A DNA stretch of 37,509 nt from contig NW_024468619.1 in assembly GCF_001632365.1 (NCBI RefSeq), positions 1-37,509 on the forward strand, in the 5' to 3' direction. The notes beneath the pieces were generated by a model. That model saw nothing but the letters and a program-made list of their open reading frames with translations, did no database searches and was not told where the DNA came from. The stretch comes from Laetiporus sulphureus 93-53 (taxonomy: Eukaryota; Basidiomycota; Agaricomycetes; Polyporales; Laetiporaceae). The position numbers were made by a program, and so were the translations under genes. Positions 11,338 through 21,921 of this stretch are shown piece by piece; within the stretch, counting starts at the first letter, position 1; every line of letters begins with the position of its first letter.

Positions 11338-11946
11338 GATGGCGACGAAAGGGATATTAGTTAGCAGCAACGCACGACGAACGAGTTGTAAACGAGATTT
11401 GGTCAGTGCACATTCGGAACTTATGAAACGATCCGGGCGCTTAATCGATACCATGCTGAGCAACAGAGGTCCGGTTCGATCCCTCAACGGGTTCATTTAG
11501 CTCTTTAGTTTTTAAAAAACAACCACTAACTAAACATCGATGGGGTCACCAGTAATTGCCATCAACTCGCCGGGGACGGTGCAAGCTTCCATACAACTCG
11601 CAATAATCTTGCCGTCCACATTCTTGGGTCCACTGATCAAGAGCAAAGATGCCGAATGGGTCACATACGGGCGCAGCGAATAGATCATAACAACAGCCTT
11701 AGGACATGACTTGATTCATTCTTCACTTTTACGACAGAACAACGATACCGATCTACTAGCAAAGTCTGGCATGACAGCGGGACCTCCTCGAAAAGAAAAT
11801 ACGTCCAAAGAAGGTTTGAAACTGAAAATCTAACGCAGATCAATGTCGCGAACCCAGTGTCGTGCGGATGGATATAGACACTGCAATCAATTCATGCACT
11901 GAGAAGCCCGGGACGACTGACTTCTGCTGAAAACAGTGGAGCCTTG
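11338..11946. other. Intergenic: NOP53 promoter and 3' end of the WW-domain gene
   Basis: No gene is visible. The stretch separates two minus-strand genes and should hold the 3' untranslated region of the WW-domain gene on the right and the NOP53 promoter on the left. I see no RNA gene or repeat. Confidence 0.5.
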
Positions 11947-12830
11947 TTATGTACGCAGCCACGCTGTCTTTGCAATCTTCTTGAGCCTTTTCTGCTCCTT
12001 AAACCGTTCCTGCACAAGATCGTCAGTATAAAGCACACCGACATCCAATCGCAACTCACCAGATCCTTCTTCGTCGGCCGTTTGCGCTTCTTACTCTCCT
12101 CTTCTTGCGCCTCCTCGAGCTTGCGTGCCTCGACCTCGTGTTCCCAGGCATTGACGTCGAAGTAGAACTCGCTCATGCGCTTCGCGCGCTCGTACTCAGA
12201 GAGGTGGCTCGGGTCGCGTGCGTCGGCGCGTGCGAACGCACCTGTACGCGCGTTGAACTTGGCAGTGTATGTGAAAGCGCCCGGTGTGGATGGTCCTGCA
12301 AGGCTGGGGTCGAGGTGCGCGAGCGCCGGATCGATACCCTGTGCAGCCGCAGCTGCTTGCAGAGCATACATCGACGCAGCGGATGCGGGGGGTTCGGGAG
12401 ACATGGAGGAACGGCCGGGTTCAGTGGAGGGACCAGCGACGGGCTGAGATGCATCCGCAAGCTGCAGGGGATTGTTCCATGTCGTCTCCTGTGTCTTGGC
12501 GTTGAAGAAGTAGTAAGCGTTGTGGGTAGGCGACCACACAGCCTGCCAATCGCCAGCAGTCGCGGTGACGGCTACTGCAGGTGTCGGCGATGCAGACGCA
12601 GATGCAGACGTGGATCCCGATGCGGAGGTAGCCTCGGCGGTAGCAGCAGCAGAGGTCGAGAGAGTAAGAGATGTAGACTCGTCCGTGACCTGGGACTCGC
12701 CATGTGCAGGCTGCTCCTCCTGTGAGAGCGACTTCTCCGGGGTGTCATCGTTGTGCTGCTCCTCACTGTCGACGACGGTGGGCTCGCGCTGTTGGCGGGT
12801 GTCCGGAGCTGGGCTGTTGGTTGCCGACAT
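11947..12830 (-). CDS. WW domain protein with conserved basic C terminus
   Basis: Two exons (12060-12830 and 11947-12009) with a 50-base GTGAGT...TGCAG intron give 277 residues. The first 90 residues are low-complexity Ser/Ala/Thr. A WW domain follows at about residues 94-122, with its two Trp (W95, W118), the aromatic pair in AYYFFNAKTQETTW and the closing Pro. A second conserved block reads GAFTYTAKFNARTGAF...SEYERAKRMSEFYFDVNAW and leads into a charged helix (KKRKRPTKKDL / ERFKEQKRLKKIAKTAWLRT). WW domains bind Pro-rich peptides; proteins of this layout in fungi are often RNA-processing factors, but that role is inference here. An in-frame TTG lies upstream, and the first ATG (12830) is preferred. 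The gene is divergent from the stress protein, 1 kb away. Confidence 0.85.
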
Positions 12831-13379
12831 GGTCGCGGTCGAGGTCAAGGTCCAAGCTCAAGTCGCATTCAAACTCCGATCCGTATGTACTGACGCTGCC
12901 GGGCCTGCGCATTTCTCTTCCATCCCTCCTTCCTATACGTACTCCGTTTCTGCTTGAACACCTCAGAGCACATCTGGCAACGTCGAAGAATTCATAAATT
13001 GCAGAAGCGAAGCCGAGACATCTCACACAGTTGCCCATCAGGTACGTAATTTGCATTCCATTTGAGCGGTGTCAAGTGCTCTTCGGACGGGCAAATACCA
13101 GGGCGTGTTGTGATCAGAACTTACGCCTTTTGAACTGCAATACTTAGTATCCGGAGGTGGAATGCCTTAGGGACCTAGTTCTTGCTATGGACTCTCACGA
13201 CCTAGCGCTCGTGTGCAGAGCCTGCGTGGGCAATGCTTTGCCTGTTAAAAGTCATGCTCTGATAAGCGAGACATATCAGGACTGGGTACGCTTGCAGTTG
13301 TGCACCGAACGGTGTCTGTGTTCGACAGCTTTGCCCTCAATTGGACTAGTACTAGTAATTGCGGAACCGTACACTGCCT

Positions 13380-13628
13380 TCAGTAATTCGCCGCAATGGC
13401 ATTCTTGCGTTGCTTAGTGTGCCATGCCTTCACACGCCGAGCCGCGTCTTTATTGTTCTTCATCTCAGCTAGGAGCTTGTTATCTGCAATCTCGGTACTA
13501 AACGCAGACTTCTCCAGGATTCAGCCCCAGTCCTGCGCACGATCGGCGTGAAGTTTGATTTGATTCGAAAATTCATATACGTTGGTCACCACCGATAATA
13601 GGTACGTGCACCGCCTAGAAACACAACG
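13380..13628 (-). pseudogene. Short coding-like remnant, unknown product
   Basis: A minus-strand frame open from 13628 is interrupted by TGA at 13521-13523 and continues in the same frame to TGA at 13380-13382. The downstream half is strongly protein-like and basic (ILEKSAFSTEIADNKLLAEM, then KAWHTKQRKNAIAAN). The upstream half (NVYEFSNQIKLHADRAQDWG) also looks coded. The stop might instead be removed by an intron ending at GCGCAG (acceptor about 13532), but no good partner keeps the frame. I do not recognise the family. It could be a decayed gene, or the last exon of one whose other exons are lost. Confidence 0.3.
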
Positions 13629-13851
13629 TTACAGGTCGAATGCACTCCGAGAGGCGAAAATGTCTGTCGTATGCACAATGCTCAGTAATTAGCCTTGCCC
13701 GCCAGTCTGCACGGCCAGGTAGAGCAGCTTTGCCATTGCAGGACTGCTCCGCTTGTCATCATGCCTTCTTCATCGACGTGGACAATTCATCTCACCTGCA
13801 TCTCAACAGACCTCACCCGCTACCTACAATACTGTGTCGGAGCAGCCCGCT

Positions 13852-14932
13852 ATGACTTCACCAGAACGTGAACAGTCGCGCTACATGCCCATTCCAGGGC
13901 CGCCGCTGCGCTCAGCGATGAAACACTCATCCTCCCCTATCTCTCGGCCCGATACGCCCGGCTCGACATCCATCAAGTCTCCTCTTCTCTCGACCTCCAA
14001 TCCTATAGCACTCACTTCCTCCCCATCTCCACTAATCTCAACGCCTCTCACGGCGTCCCCGGGTCCGCCGTCCCCGCTCGTCGCGGCGCAGGGTTACACG
14101 CCGAAGGTATCGTTTGACACGCTCGAAAACCCGCAGGCGAGCATGTTCTCGTACACGCTGCATGTGCAAAGCGACGGGTACAAGAGAAATAGGCATACGC
14201 GCGTGTTCCTGTGCGCGAGTAGCCCAGACGAGAGCGGGACGCAAGCGCTAGATTGGGCGCTGGAGAGTCTGGTGCAGGACGGTGACGAATTGATTGTATT
14301 TCGTGGCGTGGATACGGAAGTGCTTGGTATGTCCTCCATGTTACTATCTTCCGGGCGAAGCGTCACTGACGGAGCTATGTAGAGAAAGACCATGATCAAT
14401 ACCGCGAAGACGCCCGTGAGCTGATGCGGTATATTCAGGAGAGATGCGTCGAATTTGACGCTGAACGAAAGGTAGTCTTATAGCATCCTTATGCATGATG
14501 CATATTTTCGAGACTGACGCTTCTCTCGCAGCTCTCGATTATCGTTGAATATATTGCGGGCAAGGTTCCGGAGACCATTGATCGACTCATTTCCCTCTAC
14601 CGCCCGGACTCAATAGTCGTTGGCACGCGTGGACAGCGCGGCATGATGCAGGCTTGGGGCGCGGCGTTCGGCGCCCCAGGGAAGATTGGCAGTGTGTCCA
14701 AGTGCGCTCTTGCTCAAAAGATTTGTGTTACACGTTGTTGCTGACTATGCATGGCTTGCGCCGTTGCAACAGGTATTGCTTGAGCCATTCGCCCGTACCC
14801 ATCATCGTAGTGCGTCCAGAGGACAAAGTACGCCGCTCGATGGCAAAGCGCCGGGCGGATCCCAAACGCGGGAAGCATTTCGATGAGTGCGTGCCGCCCG
14901 AGATCTTCGTCCACCTCTCTGCATCTTACTGA
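13852..14932 (+). CDS. Universal stress protein (UspA) family protein
   Basis: Four exons (13852-14326, 14383-14471, 14532-14701, 14773-14932) give 297 residues with all phases matching. About 95 N-terminal residues are disordered and Ser/Pro-rich. The Usp alpha/beta domain then starts at TRVFLCASSPDESGTQALDW, runs through DGDELIVFRGVDTEVL and LSIIVEYIAGKVPETIDRLI, and ends with the nucleotide-binding signature GTRGQRG...GSVSKYCLSHSP followed by VPIIVVRPEDK. The signature is the ATP-binding type (G-x2-G-x9-G-S/T), stretched here by an Ala/Gly insert. Fungal members are poorly characterised cytosolic stress-response proteins. A basic tail (RRSMAKRRADPKRGKHF) follows the domain. ATG 13852 is the first in-frame ATG; the TTG-initiated extension upstream is not used. 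Confidence 0.9.
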
Positions 14933-15690
14933 CTACTGCGTAAAGACTCTACAAGACTCGAACGCATGCCGGCAGTACAGGCGTGCCGTTTACTGCGACT
15001 ATGACGCGATGACTGCGTAAATCACTGTCTCTTTGTTCATCTCACTCGGTGGCTTGCCACGACGAAGTTTCCTTTTTCCTTACTCTGATACGTTTCTCAA
15101 GCAGTGCTCTTTCCACGAACCAGTTCCATCGCACTTGCTATTATACATAAGTATTTGTATGTTATGAATATTGTATCCATACACCACGAATGCGATGCTT
15201 GTTCTCGTCAATCGTGACATTGAATTTATAATCGTACCGACATTCGTTTTTTTAACGTCTCAGACAGTGGTAGACATAATGCATAAGTACTCAAATCTGC
15301 GTACTTGAGTTCTGCTCTTCTTCATCTTCTTAGGATACCTCTCACCGTGACGACAAATGGCTGATGGCTGACTCCATGTACCGCGCTGTGTTCACATGCT
15401 CACAGTTCCAAAAGCTGAGCAGAATGATAAGCGAGATCTTTGTTCGGAGTCACGATTAAGAATGGCCAATGTCTGTCGGCTCTACTAGATTTCCCCTTCA
15501 TCATGCCTTCCGCGGGAGGAGGGGGACTGCCAGTCATGTTTAATACATGCTCTTCTGAACCATGAGTAGCGCTGCTATTATTTATGCAAACAATTGTAGC
15601 ATAGCTTTCACAGATTGAGAACAAAGACAAGAGTGAGGTTATAGATTAAAAAGACCGAGGGATCCATATATCACCAATAAGCAAACAGTA
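14933..15690. other. Intergenic between two convergent genes
   Basis: The space lies between the 3' ends of the stress protein gene (+) and the FHA protein gene (-). It is relatively AT-rich around 15120-15300, consistent with termination and polyadenylation regions. No RNA gene, repeat or open frame with recognisable motifs was found. Confidence 0.5.
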
Positions 15691-18600
15691 TTATTTCCTG
15701 GAGGCAGCTGCCCTCGTCTTGCCAGCCCGCACCACTGTCCTCTCTGTCACTTCCTCCGTATCCAAAGCCACTTCTGCGCCCGCATGCGCCCTCGCCGTTC
15801 TCCGTGTCGCCTTTGTCCTCACCGTCCTCCCAGGCGTCGGCTCTTCCTCCGGGCCAGGCGTATTCTCCTTGTCACCCACGGGTGCCCCACTTTCCTCCAT
15901 AGTGGAGCCTGGAGCCTCCGTGGTAGCAGCGGCAGCAGCTGTCCCGGCCTTCTTCGCTGATGTGGTGCTGCGCGTGCGCGACACGCTCTTCCCTGTGCTG
16001 CCGGACGCTGCCGTTGTCCTTGGGACCCCAGTTGCCTTGCGCGTACGAGGGAGGGGAATAGGAAGGCTGTCCTCCTCCTCTTTGACTGTGCCAACAGGTA
16101 TCTTGCTTCGGACGGTCCGTCGCACGCGAGTGGTCGCCGGAGCGCGACCTGCCCCTTCTGCTTGAGCTGCATCCGCCGTACTAGCTTCTTCTGCAACCTC
16201 TTGTAGCTTCGCTGCGCGACGCGTTGTCCTTGGCGTCGAAGCGGGCGCTGGAGGTTCCTCGGGGACGGGCGTCCGGCGTGTTCGGCGGACTGACTGTGTC
16301 GCAGCAGTCGTTGGCGTCACAGAGGCTTCAGGTTCTGGAGTCTGACGCGTTCGCCGTGTAACCTTCGTCACAGGGGTTGCATTTTTACCGCTCGCACCTG
16401 TGCCTGCGGACTTGCCAGCAGCAAAAGTCGACTTTGCAGGCTATAATTGACGATCGTTATTTTCGGTCTGTGCAATACAAAGTAATCAGTCGAACATACC
16501 AATTCAGATACTTGATCCTCCTCCGTCCGCATTGTTCGTGCACGGGTCGAGTGAGGAATGCTAGCTTCCTGCATGGCAGATCGCTACATCAGCATCTTGT
16601 AGCACCTACTTGAGCATCGTAACGCACCTGCTCGCTTTCTGCCGTCCGCGTCCTTGTCCTGTGCACAACACGGGTACCACCGACATCAGTCTGGGAACTT
16701 GAGCCTTCCACTGGGACACTTTCCCCCGGAGCAGACATCGGTGCTTTTCTAGGAGCTGTCGCTGGCCGAATGGCCGACCGTGGAGTCTTTCTTGGCAAAC
16801 TGGCAACGGCAGTACCTCTTCCCCGTGCAATGCGTGAAGCTGCAAGTCGAGATACCTTGGTCCCCTTCGAAACAAGCTGCCGTTGAGGCTCCTGTTTCAA
16901 AGACTCTTCCGCCGGTTGTTCCATCGCGGCCTTCTTCCATCCAGCAGGTGTCGCTAGCAATTCGCCGACACTTTCCAAGGCAGACTCCTCCATGCCGGCG
17001 ATAGGTCTCTCGCGGAGAAACATCTCTCGGACGCCGTCCATCCGCGGCGTCTCCTGCACACCAGATGCTCCCTCTTGGAACATTTCGCGCATGCCGGAAA
17101 ACCTCGGTGTGGAAGGAGCCGCGCGTGAAGAGAAGAGATGTCGGAGGTCGTTTAATTGTGGTGTCTGAGGAACTTCGAGCGGACGAGACGGGGTGGCATC
17201 TGCGCTCTCCTCCACCGTTTCGAATGGTCCATTTACGGCTGCTTCGTCAAACTCTGCATCTCTTTCTGCCTCAATATCTACCTCGTCTTCCGCTCCAGCT
17301 TCCAAATGCTCATCCATCTCTTCCACCATTTCGACGTCCTCCTGAATATCCTCCACGCCAACCTCCGCCTCTTCATCTTCTCCATCAGCATCAGCCTCTT
17401 GCCCCTCTACATCATCCTCTCCTTCATATCCCCCCTCCTGCTCCATCATGGCGTCTCCCTCAAATTCCGGCCGCCCCTCAACCTCCTCCTGCACCCGGAC
17501 CATCCTGCTCTCCTCTGCATCCTCCTCCTCATCCCTCTCCCTTGCCAACAAAGAGAACCCTCTTCTCTTCCTCGGGCTCACCGACATCCTCCTCGACAGC
17601 TCCCCCGTCTCCACACTCTGCCGGCGCCTCACGCCCTCCACCATGTGGCGCATACGTGCAAGAAGCACCTGCGAGTCCTCCGCGTTCTCCTCCTCTTTCA
17701 CTGACACGGCCACTTCCTTCTCTTCAGCGGGCGGCGGCCCCAGCGGGTTCTCCGAGGACCCACTGGGTTCGTTTGATCTGGCGGACAGAATGCCTGTGTT
17801 CGCGAACAACGCGGGCAGCATGGGTGTGGACGGCGGGAGGAGCGTTGTCCGCCTCGATCCCGGTACTTGGCCATTGAAGAATGTGTCGGGCGTCCTCAAT
17901 GCTGATCGTCGCCTCTCGCGGATGGCCTGCGTAAAACAAACAATGTCATTAGTGTTATTCATCGTACTTGACTGAACACCAACTGACCCTTCGTTCCTCC
18001 ACGGACACCTTCCCTCTCTTCTTGGGCGACGGCTCCGGAGCCTTACTCTCCTCCTCTTCGGTCGTCTTCGTTTCCTCAACATGTTTATGTTCCTCGTCCT
18101 CCGCAGCCTCGGTATCGTTCAGCGGTACGACGATGTCTTCAATCTTCCAAGGCTCGACGAGACGCACGCGGCGAGGTCCTGACACGTCGAAGGTGCTGGA
18201 CGTACCATACATAGAGGTGTCACTACCTTGCGTGCCGGGACCCACGGAATAGCGTAGATTGGGTAAACGCACGTGGCGGTCAGCGATGGTAAGCTGGGGT
18301 GTCATGAATCGGCCAAGAGGGCGGGAAACATGTGGGGGTGTGAGCGGGGCAGTCTCGGGTCGGGAGTCTCCTTCGTTTCGAGAATCGTGCTCTTCCTCTT
18401 CATCGTACTGTCCCTGGTACGTCGAGTGCCCTTCTTCATAAACTTCTTCGTACAAAGGTTGTTCATTCTCATCCTGCATTTCATGGTCATGCTCATGGTC
18501 CATAGTACCATTGGCCTCGGCGTTGTCGTCATAATCCTCATTTTGTGCCTCTTCATGTTCGTCATGACCATCCTGGGTAGGCTCCTCGGGGGCATTCTCT

Positions 18601-20098
18601 CTCTGCACTAGAATTCAGTTGGACGCACGTGATACATGAGCTGAAACACACCTCAAGAGATGCAGCACGAAGTGCCCATCCCAAGCCCTCCTTCACAGCA
18701 TCCAGACTACGTCTCCAACTCGACATCGAGGTCTTCCTATCGTGCTCCTTCGTCTTCACGACCTGCTCCTCGTATTCCTCTCCTTCCTTCTCCTCCTCGC
18801 GAGACTGCTCTTGGATACCCTCCATCCCCTCCTCTTCATCATCTCCCATGATACTATCCTCAACCTCCTCTGCCTCCATCTCCTCCTCCCGCTGCATCTC
18901 CTGCCTCAGCGCCGCACGCTGCGCAGAGCGAATCAACACCGCGCGGTGGAGCGATGGACGTGAACGGCGCACCGGCGTGCGCGGAGGCGCCCAAGACTGC
19001 ATCGGGATCAAGTGCGAAGCACGCACTGGAGTATGCTTGGTAGGCGACCGCGGCGGTGTCTGCGGAATAACAGGCGATGGCGGGACCGGCAGATCAGCCA
19101 CGATGACGTGGTCAAGAATGACGAGGTCCTTCTCAGACTCGAGCACACGCGGACAGTCGCTCTCCACCAACACGATCTCCTCGCTCTCCTCCTCACCGTC
19201 TCCATCCTCATACTCGTCATCGCTATCATCCTCATCGCGTCCACTCCTCGCGAAGGGCGCCTTGAGTGGAGACTGCAGTACACGGAGGTTCGCGCGCGGG
19301 TCCGCAGAAGGGCGGGGGGTGAAGACATGTGCGCTGTGAATCATCGACATGCGCAGCGCGCGCCGGCGGCGACCCGGCGTCTCGTTCGCAGAGGGCGTCG
19401 GTGGGAGCGCAGCGAGCGCGGGGCGGAGGTGCTTCGGCGGGTAGGTGAAACGGAAGCGCTTCTTGTGGATGTCGAGCGTCGTGTTATTCGTTAGCGGGAC
19501 GGTAGTTGGTGGGCTGTTGGGAGGGGCGGGGTATACGGGGCAGTCATCGATAAGGAGCCCATTCGTGCCTAACACGATTAGAAATGCCTGTGTGATGAGA
19601 TGCAAGGATAAGCTAAAGGATTTGAAGCTAGGAATCACAGAATGGTGATGACGTCGCAGAACTCCTCAGCTTTCCAACAGCAATGCGACGACGTAAACAG
19701 AGACGTCACGAAATACAGCATTAACGCGTCCAGCGCAGAGCATCTCAGCCACAGTTACGTCAAAGCGAACGCAGGTGCACGAATCGCACACCAAAAGTAT
19801 ATTCTTGAAGAATGTTCAAACCTAGAGCACACTCCGCGCATCCCCGCAACGAGCCATGTACGGTAATCCGGCCACACAAAAAAACCCACACACATACCTT
19901 ATTCTCCTCATTAAACACAACCTTACAATGCACCGCGCTCACACTCGGATAATACAACCGAATACTGCATGCCGGGTCACGTCCGACCGTCACCTCGGGC
20001 TCGTCAATCGGGTACGCAGCGACGACGCCGTCCGGCTCGTGCCGCTTCAGCAGCGCGAGCGTCCCGTACCGTCCAATGTCGGACGTGTCGATGTCCAT
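15691..20098 (-). CDS. FHA domain protein, Ki-67-like chromosome scaffold candidate
   Basis: Six exons (19898-20098, 18652-19587, 17988-18602, 16628-17926, 16500-16568, 15691-16440) give 1289 residues. An N-terminal FHA phosphothreonine-binding domain shows TVGRD (G39-R40), SVSAVHCK (S54, H57) and LGTNG (N76-G77). Then come KKRFRFTYPPKHLRP and a conserved-looking block RALRMSMIHSAHVFTPRPS, followed by long Glu/Asp-rich tracts. Three tandem units of about 19 residues follow: TPQLNDLRHLF, TPRFSGMREMF and TPRMDGVREMF. The last 450 residues are basic and rich in Arg-Thr, Ala and Pro. N-terminal FHA, acidic middle, repeated TP motifs and a basic C terminus match the layout of vertebrate Ki-67, which coats mitotic chromosomes; orthology is inference. 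A PP1-type docking site is at best degenerate (KVSV). The first intron is long (310 bases), and the other four are 49-61 bases. The start is ATG 20098, just before the FHA strand. Confidence 0.85.
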
Positions 20099-20279
20099 GT
20101 ACAGGTGGGGTGTGAAGCTGAGAGATGTGGGAGGGGAGGGGTAGAGTGTGGCCTGTGGGTGGGCGGTGATGGATGGAGGCAGGAGGCAAGGAGTGCTTGG
20201 GGAGAAATGAACACCGAGGTCACTTGACCGCGACGCGTTGTATACACCACTTTATATTAAGCGGGAACAACTTTACCGC

Positions 20280-20350
20280 GCATTAATGGGGTAGTGGTAA
20301 CCTGGGTCGTTGCCATCGACCCGCCGGGGGTTCGATTCCCCCTTAATGCA
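20280..20350 (+). tRNA. tRNA-Gly (anticodon GCC)
   Basis: All 71 bases fold. The acceptor stem GCATTAA pairs with TTAATGC plus discriminator A; the D arm is GGGT/ACCT; the anticodon stem GGTCG/CGACC carries the loop TTGCCAT (T33, anticodon GCC). The variable loop is 4 bases, and the T arm is GGGGG-TTCGATT-CCCCC. There is no intron. A T5 run about 15 bases downstream can stop RNA polymerase III. It sits between the divergent start of the FHA gene and the 3' end of the Clp1 gene. Confidence 0.95.
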
Positions 20351-20917
20351 TTCACGATGTGGAAGTTTTTCATGTTTTTGTTTTGTTTTGCAGCATCATC
20401 CGTAACTCTCGTCTCTTCTATTCCCGTCTCCTAAGTGTGTGCCAAGCAATGACAGCAACGCAAGCCCATTCAAACAAGTTCAGTAAATCATTGAATCCGA
20501 GGTTCAAATTCAAACTCGAGTCTTAGACCCGTCTTTCATTAAAACCAACACTCTCGTCTACAAGTAAACAATCCAGACCAAAACATCAAACGCGATGATC
20601 AACTAAGGATACACAAGTGTGGGGCAATACAGCAGGGGTATGTAACAAGCTCCGAGCACATCGCACAACACAGGCAGGTATAGGTGTGGGAGTGTATGTA
20701 CGAGGGGATAGCGATGAGGAGACCGAGACGAAGTAGGGGGGAGAGATTAAGGCGAGTGTCCTACTATAACGCGGGACTAGGATTAGTGAGGAGAAGGTGG
20801 ATGGATAGACAGACGAGGCCGGGTCGGCATGAAATTCTCCGTGTGTTCTTTCGTTCGTTCGTTTTGGCGTTTTCGGCGCGAGTCCAGCCCGCAATGTGGC
20901 GGCGGCGGCGGCGCCAT
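20351..20917. other. 3' flank of the Clp1 gene
   Basis: No gene is visible. The stretch lies downstream of the minus-strand Clp1 coding region and of tRNA-Gly. A short GGC trinucleotide run occurs just before 20910, and the last 30 bases are very GC-rich. The 3' untranslated region of Clp1 is expected here. Confidence 0.5.
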
Positions 20918-21921
20918 CTAAGCACGCTGGCGCTCCGCGGCCCTCGTCAGCGCAGCCAGCACAATCTCCCACGCAACATCCATAACGCCCCACAGCTCCG
21001 CATCAAACACGCCCAGCGCACACACGTTCCGCCACAACCCATTGATCACCCTCGTGCAGCCCATCAGCGCCGGCAGCGCGCCCTGCGGATGACCCGCGGC
21101 GCTCGACGCGAGTGAATGCGCGAGCCTCAACAGGCCCTCGCTCGTGAACTGCGAGATGTACGCGGGTCTGCCGGCAGAGGAGGAGGCGGCGCCGTGCGCG
21201 GGGGGGATGACGTTCGCGAGCGGCGGGAGGAGCTCCGCAAGCAGACGATCCGCGCGCTTCGTATGCAGATACGCGTGCAGCATCTCAAACGTCTCCGCGT
21301 TCGGCACCGTGAGGGGTACGACCGGCAGCTGGAGCGAGGCGGTGCGGTTCGACGGGCGCGAGCGCGGGAGCTGCGGGAGCAGCGTGCAGTGCACGGCGAG
21401 CACGAGCGCGTGTGCGGGGAAGAGCGGGAGGGTGGCGGTCGACGAGTTCTGCGATACGAAGGAGCCTGCGGTGGGGGTGTTGGGCGCGGAGTGCGAGGCG
21501 CGCGAGGAGGAGACGGCGAGCATGTGTGTGGGGAAGGAGGAGGACGCGGGCGGGGAGGCGACGGGCATCATGGGCACGTCGATGGTAGGCGGGAGACGGG
21601 CGCGCGGGAGCGAAGTGGGGTAGGTGAGCAGCTTGAGTGCGCTCAGCATGCTAGACAAGTCAGAAATTCGCGTCAGTTTCAGTGCGATGCGTAAAGGGAA
21701 GTCGCTACGCACTATCCAGCCTGTGCAGCGAGGTGGCTGCGGATGAATTCGATGGACACGTCTGCGAGCTCCGGGCTGAGCGCCGCGATGGTCTCGCGCG
21801 AGACCTCGGAAAAGGCGGGCCTGGCGAGGTTGCGCGGGAGCTGGAGGCTTGGCGGGAGAGCGGGCTGGGACGACATGGGGAGAGAAAGCTCGGGGACGGG
21901 GCGTGCTGCGACCTGGAACAT
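20918..21921 (-). CDS. clp1: Clp1-like protein (clamp formation / dikaryon development)
   Basis: Two exons (21713-21921 and 20918-21650), joined over a 62-base GTGCGT...TCTAG intron, give 313 residues. Features typical of basidiomycete Clp1 are the N-terminal LPRNLARPAFSEVSRETI and ALSPELADVSIEFIRSHL, the segment LPRARLPPTIDVPMMP, LPLFPAHALVLAVHCTLLP, VPVVPL-type strands, and the C-terminal block NGLWRNVCALGVFDAELWG followed by MDVAWEIVLAALT. In Coprinopsis, clp1 acts downstream of the A mating-type homeodomain proteins and is required for clamp cell formation; in Ustilago it is needed for growth after plant entry. The biochemical role is unknown, with no catalytic motif visible. The match rests on my memory of the family, strongest at the C terminus. 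Coding GC is very high, which produces long spurious frames on the opposite strand. Confidence 0.85.

Noticed and set aside
17065..19494. Several long plus-strand frames over the FHA gene, rich in Ser, Pro and His
   Set aside because: They are complements of the Glu/Asp- and Arg-rich coding strand. The minus strand has the FHA domain and consistent splicing.
21116..21694. Plus-strand 192-codon Arg/Gly-rich frame
   Set aside because: It is a shadow of Clp1 exon 2, whose minus-strand reading matches the family.
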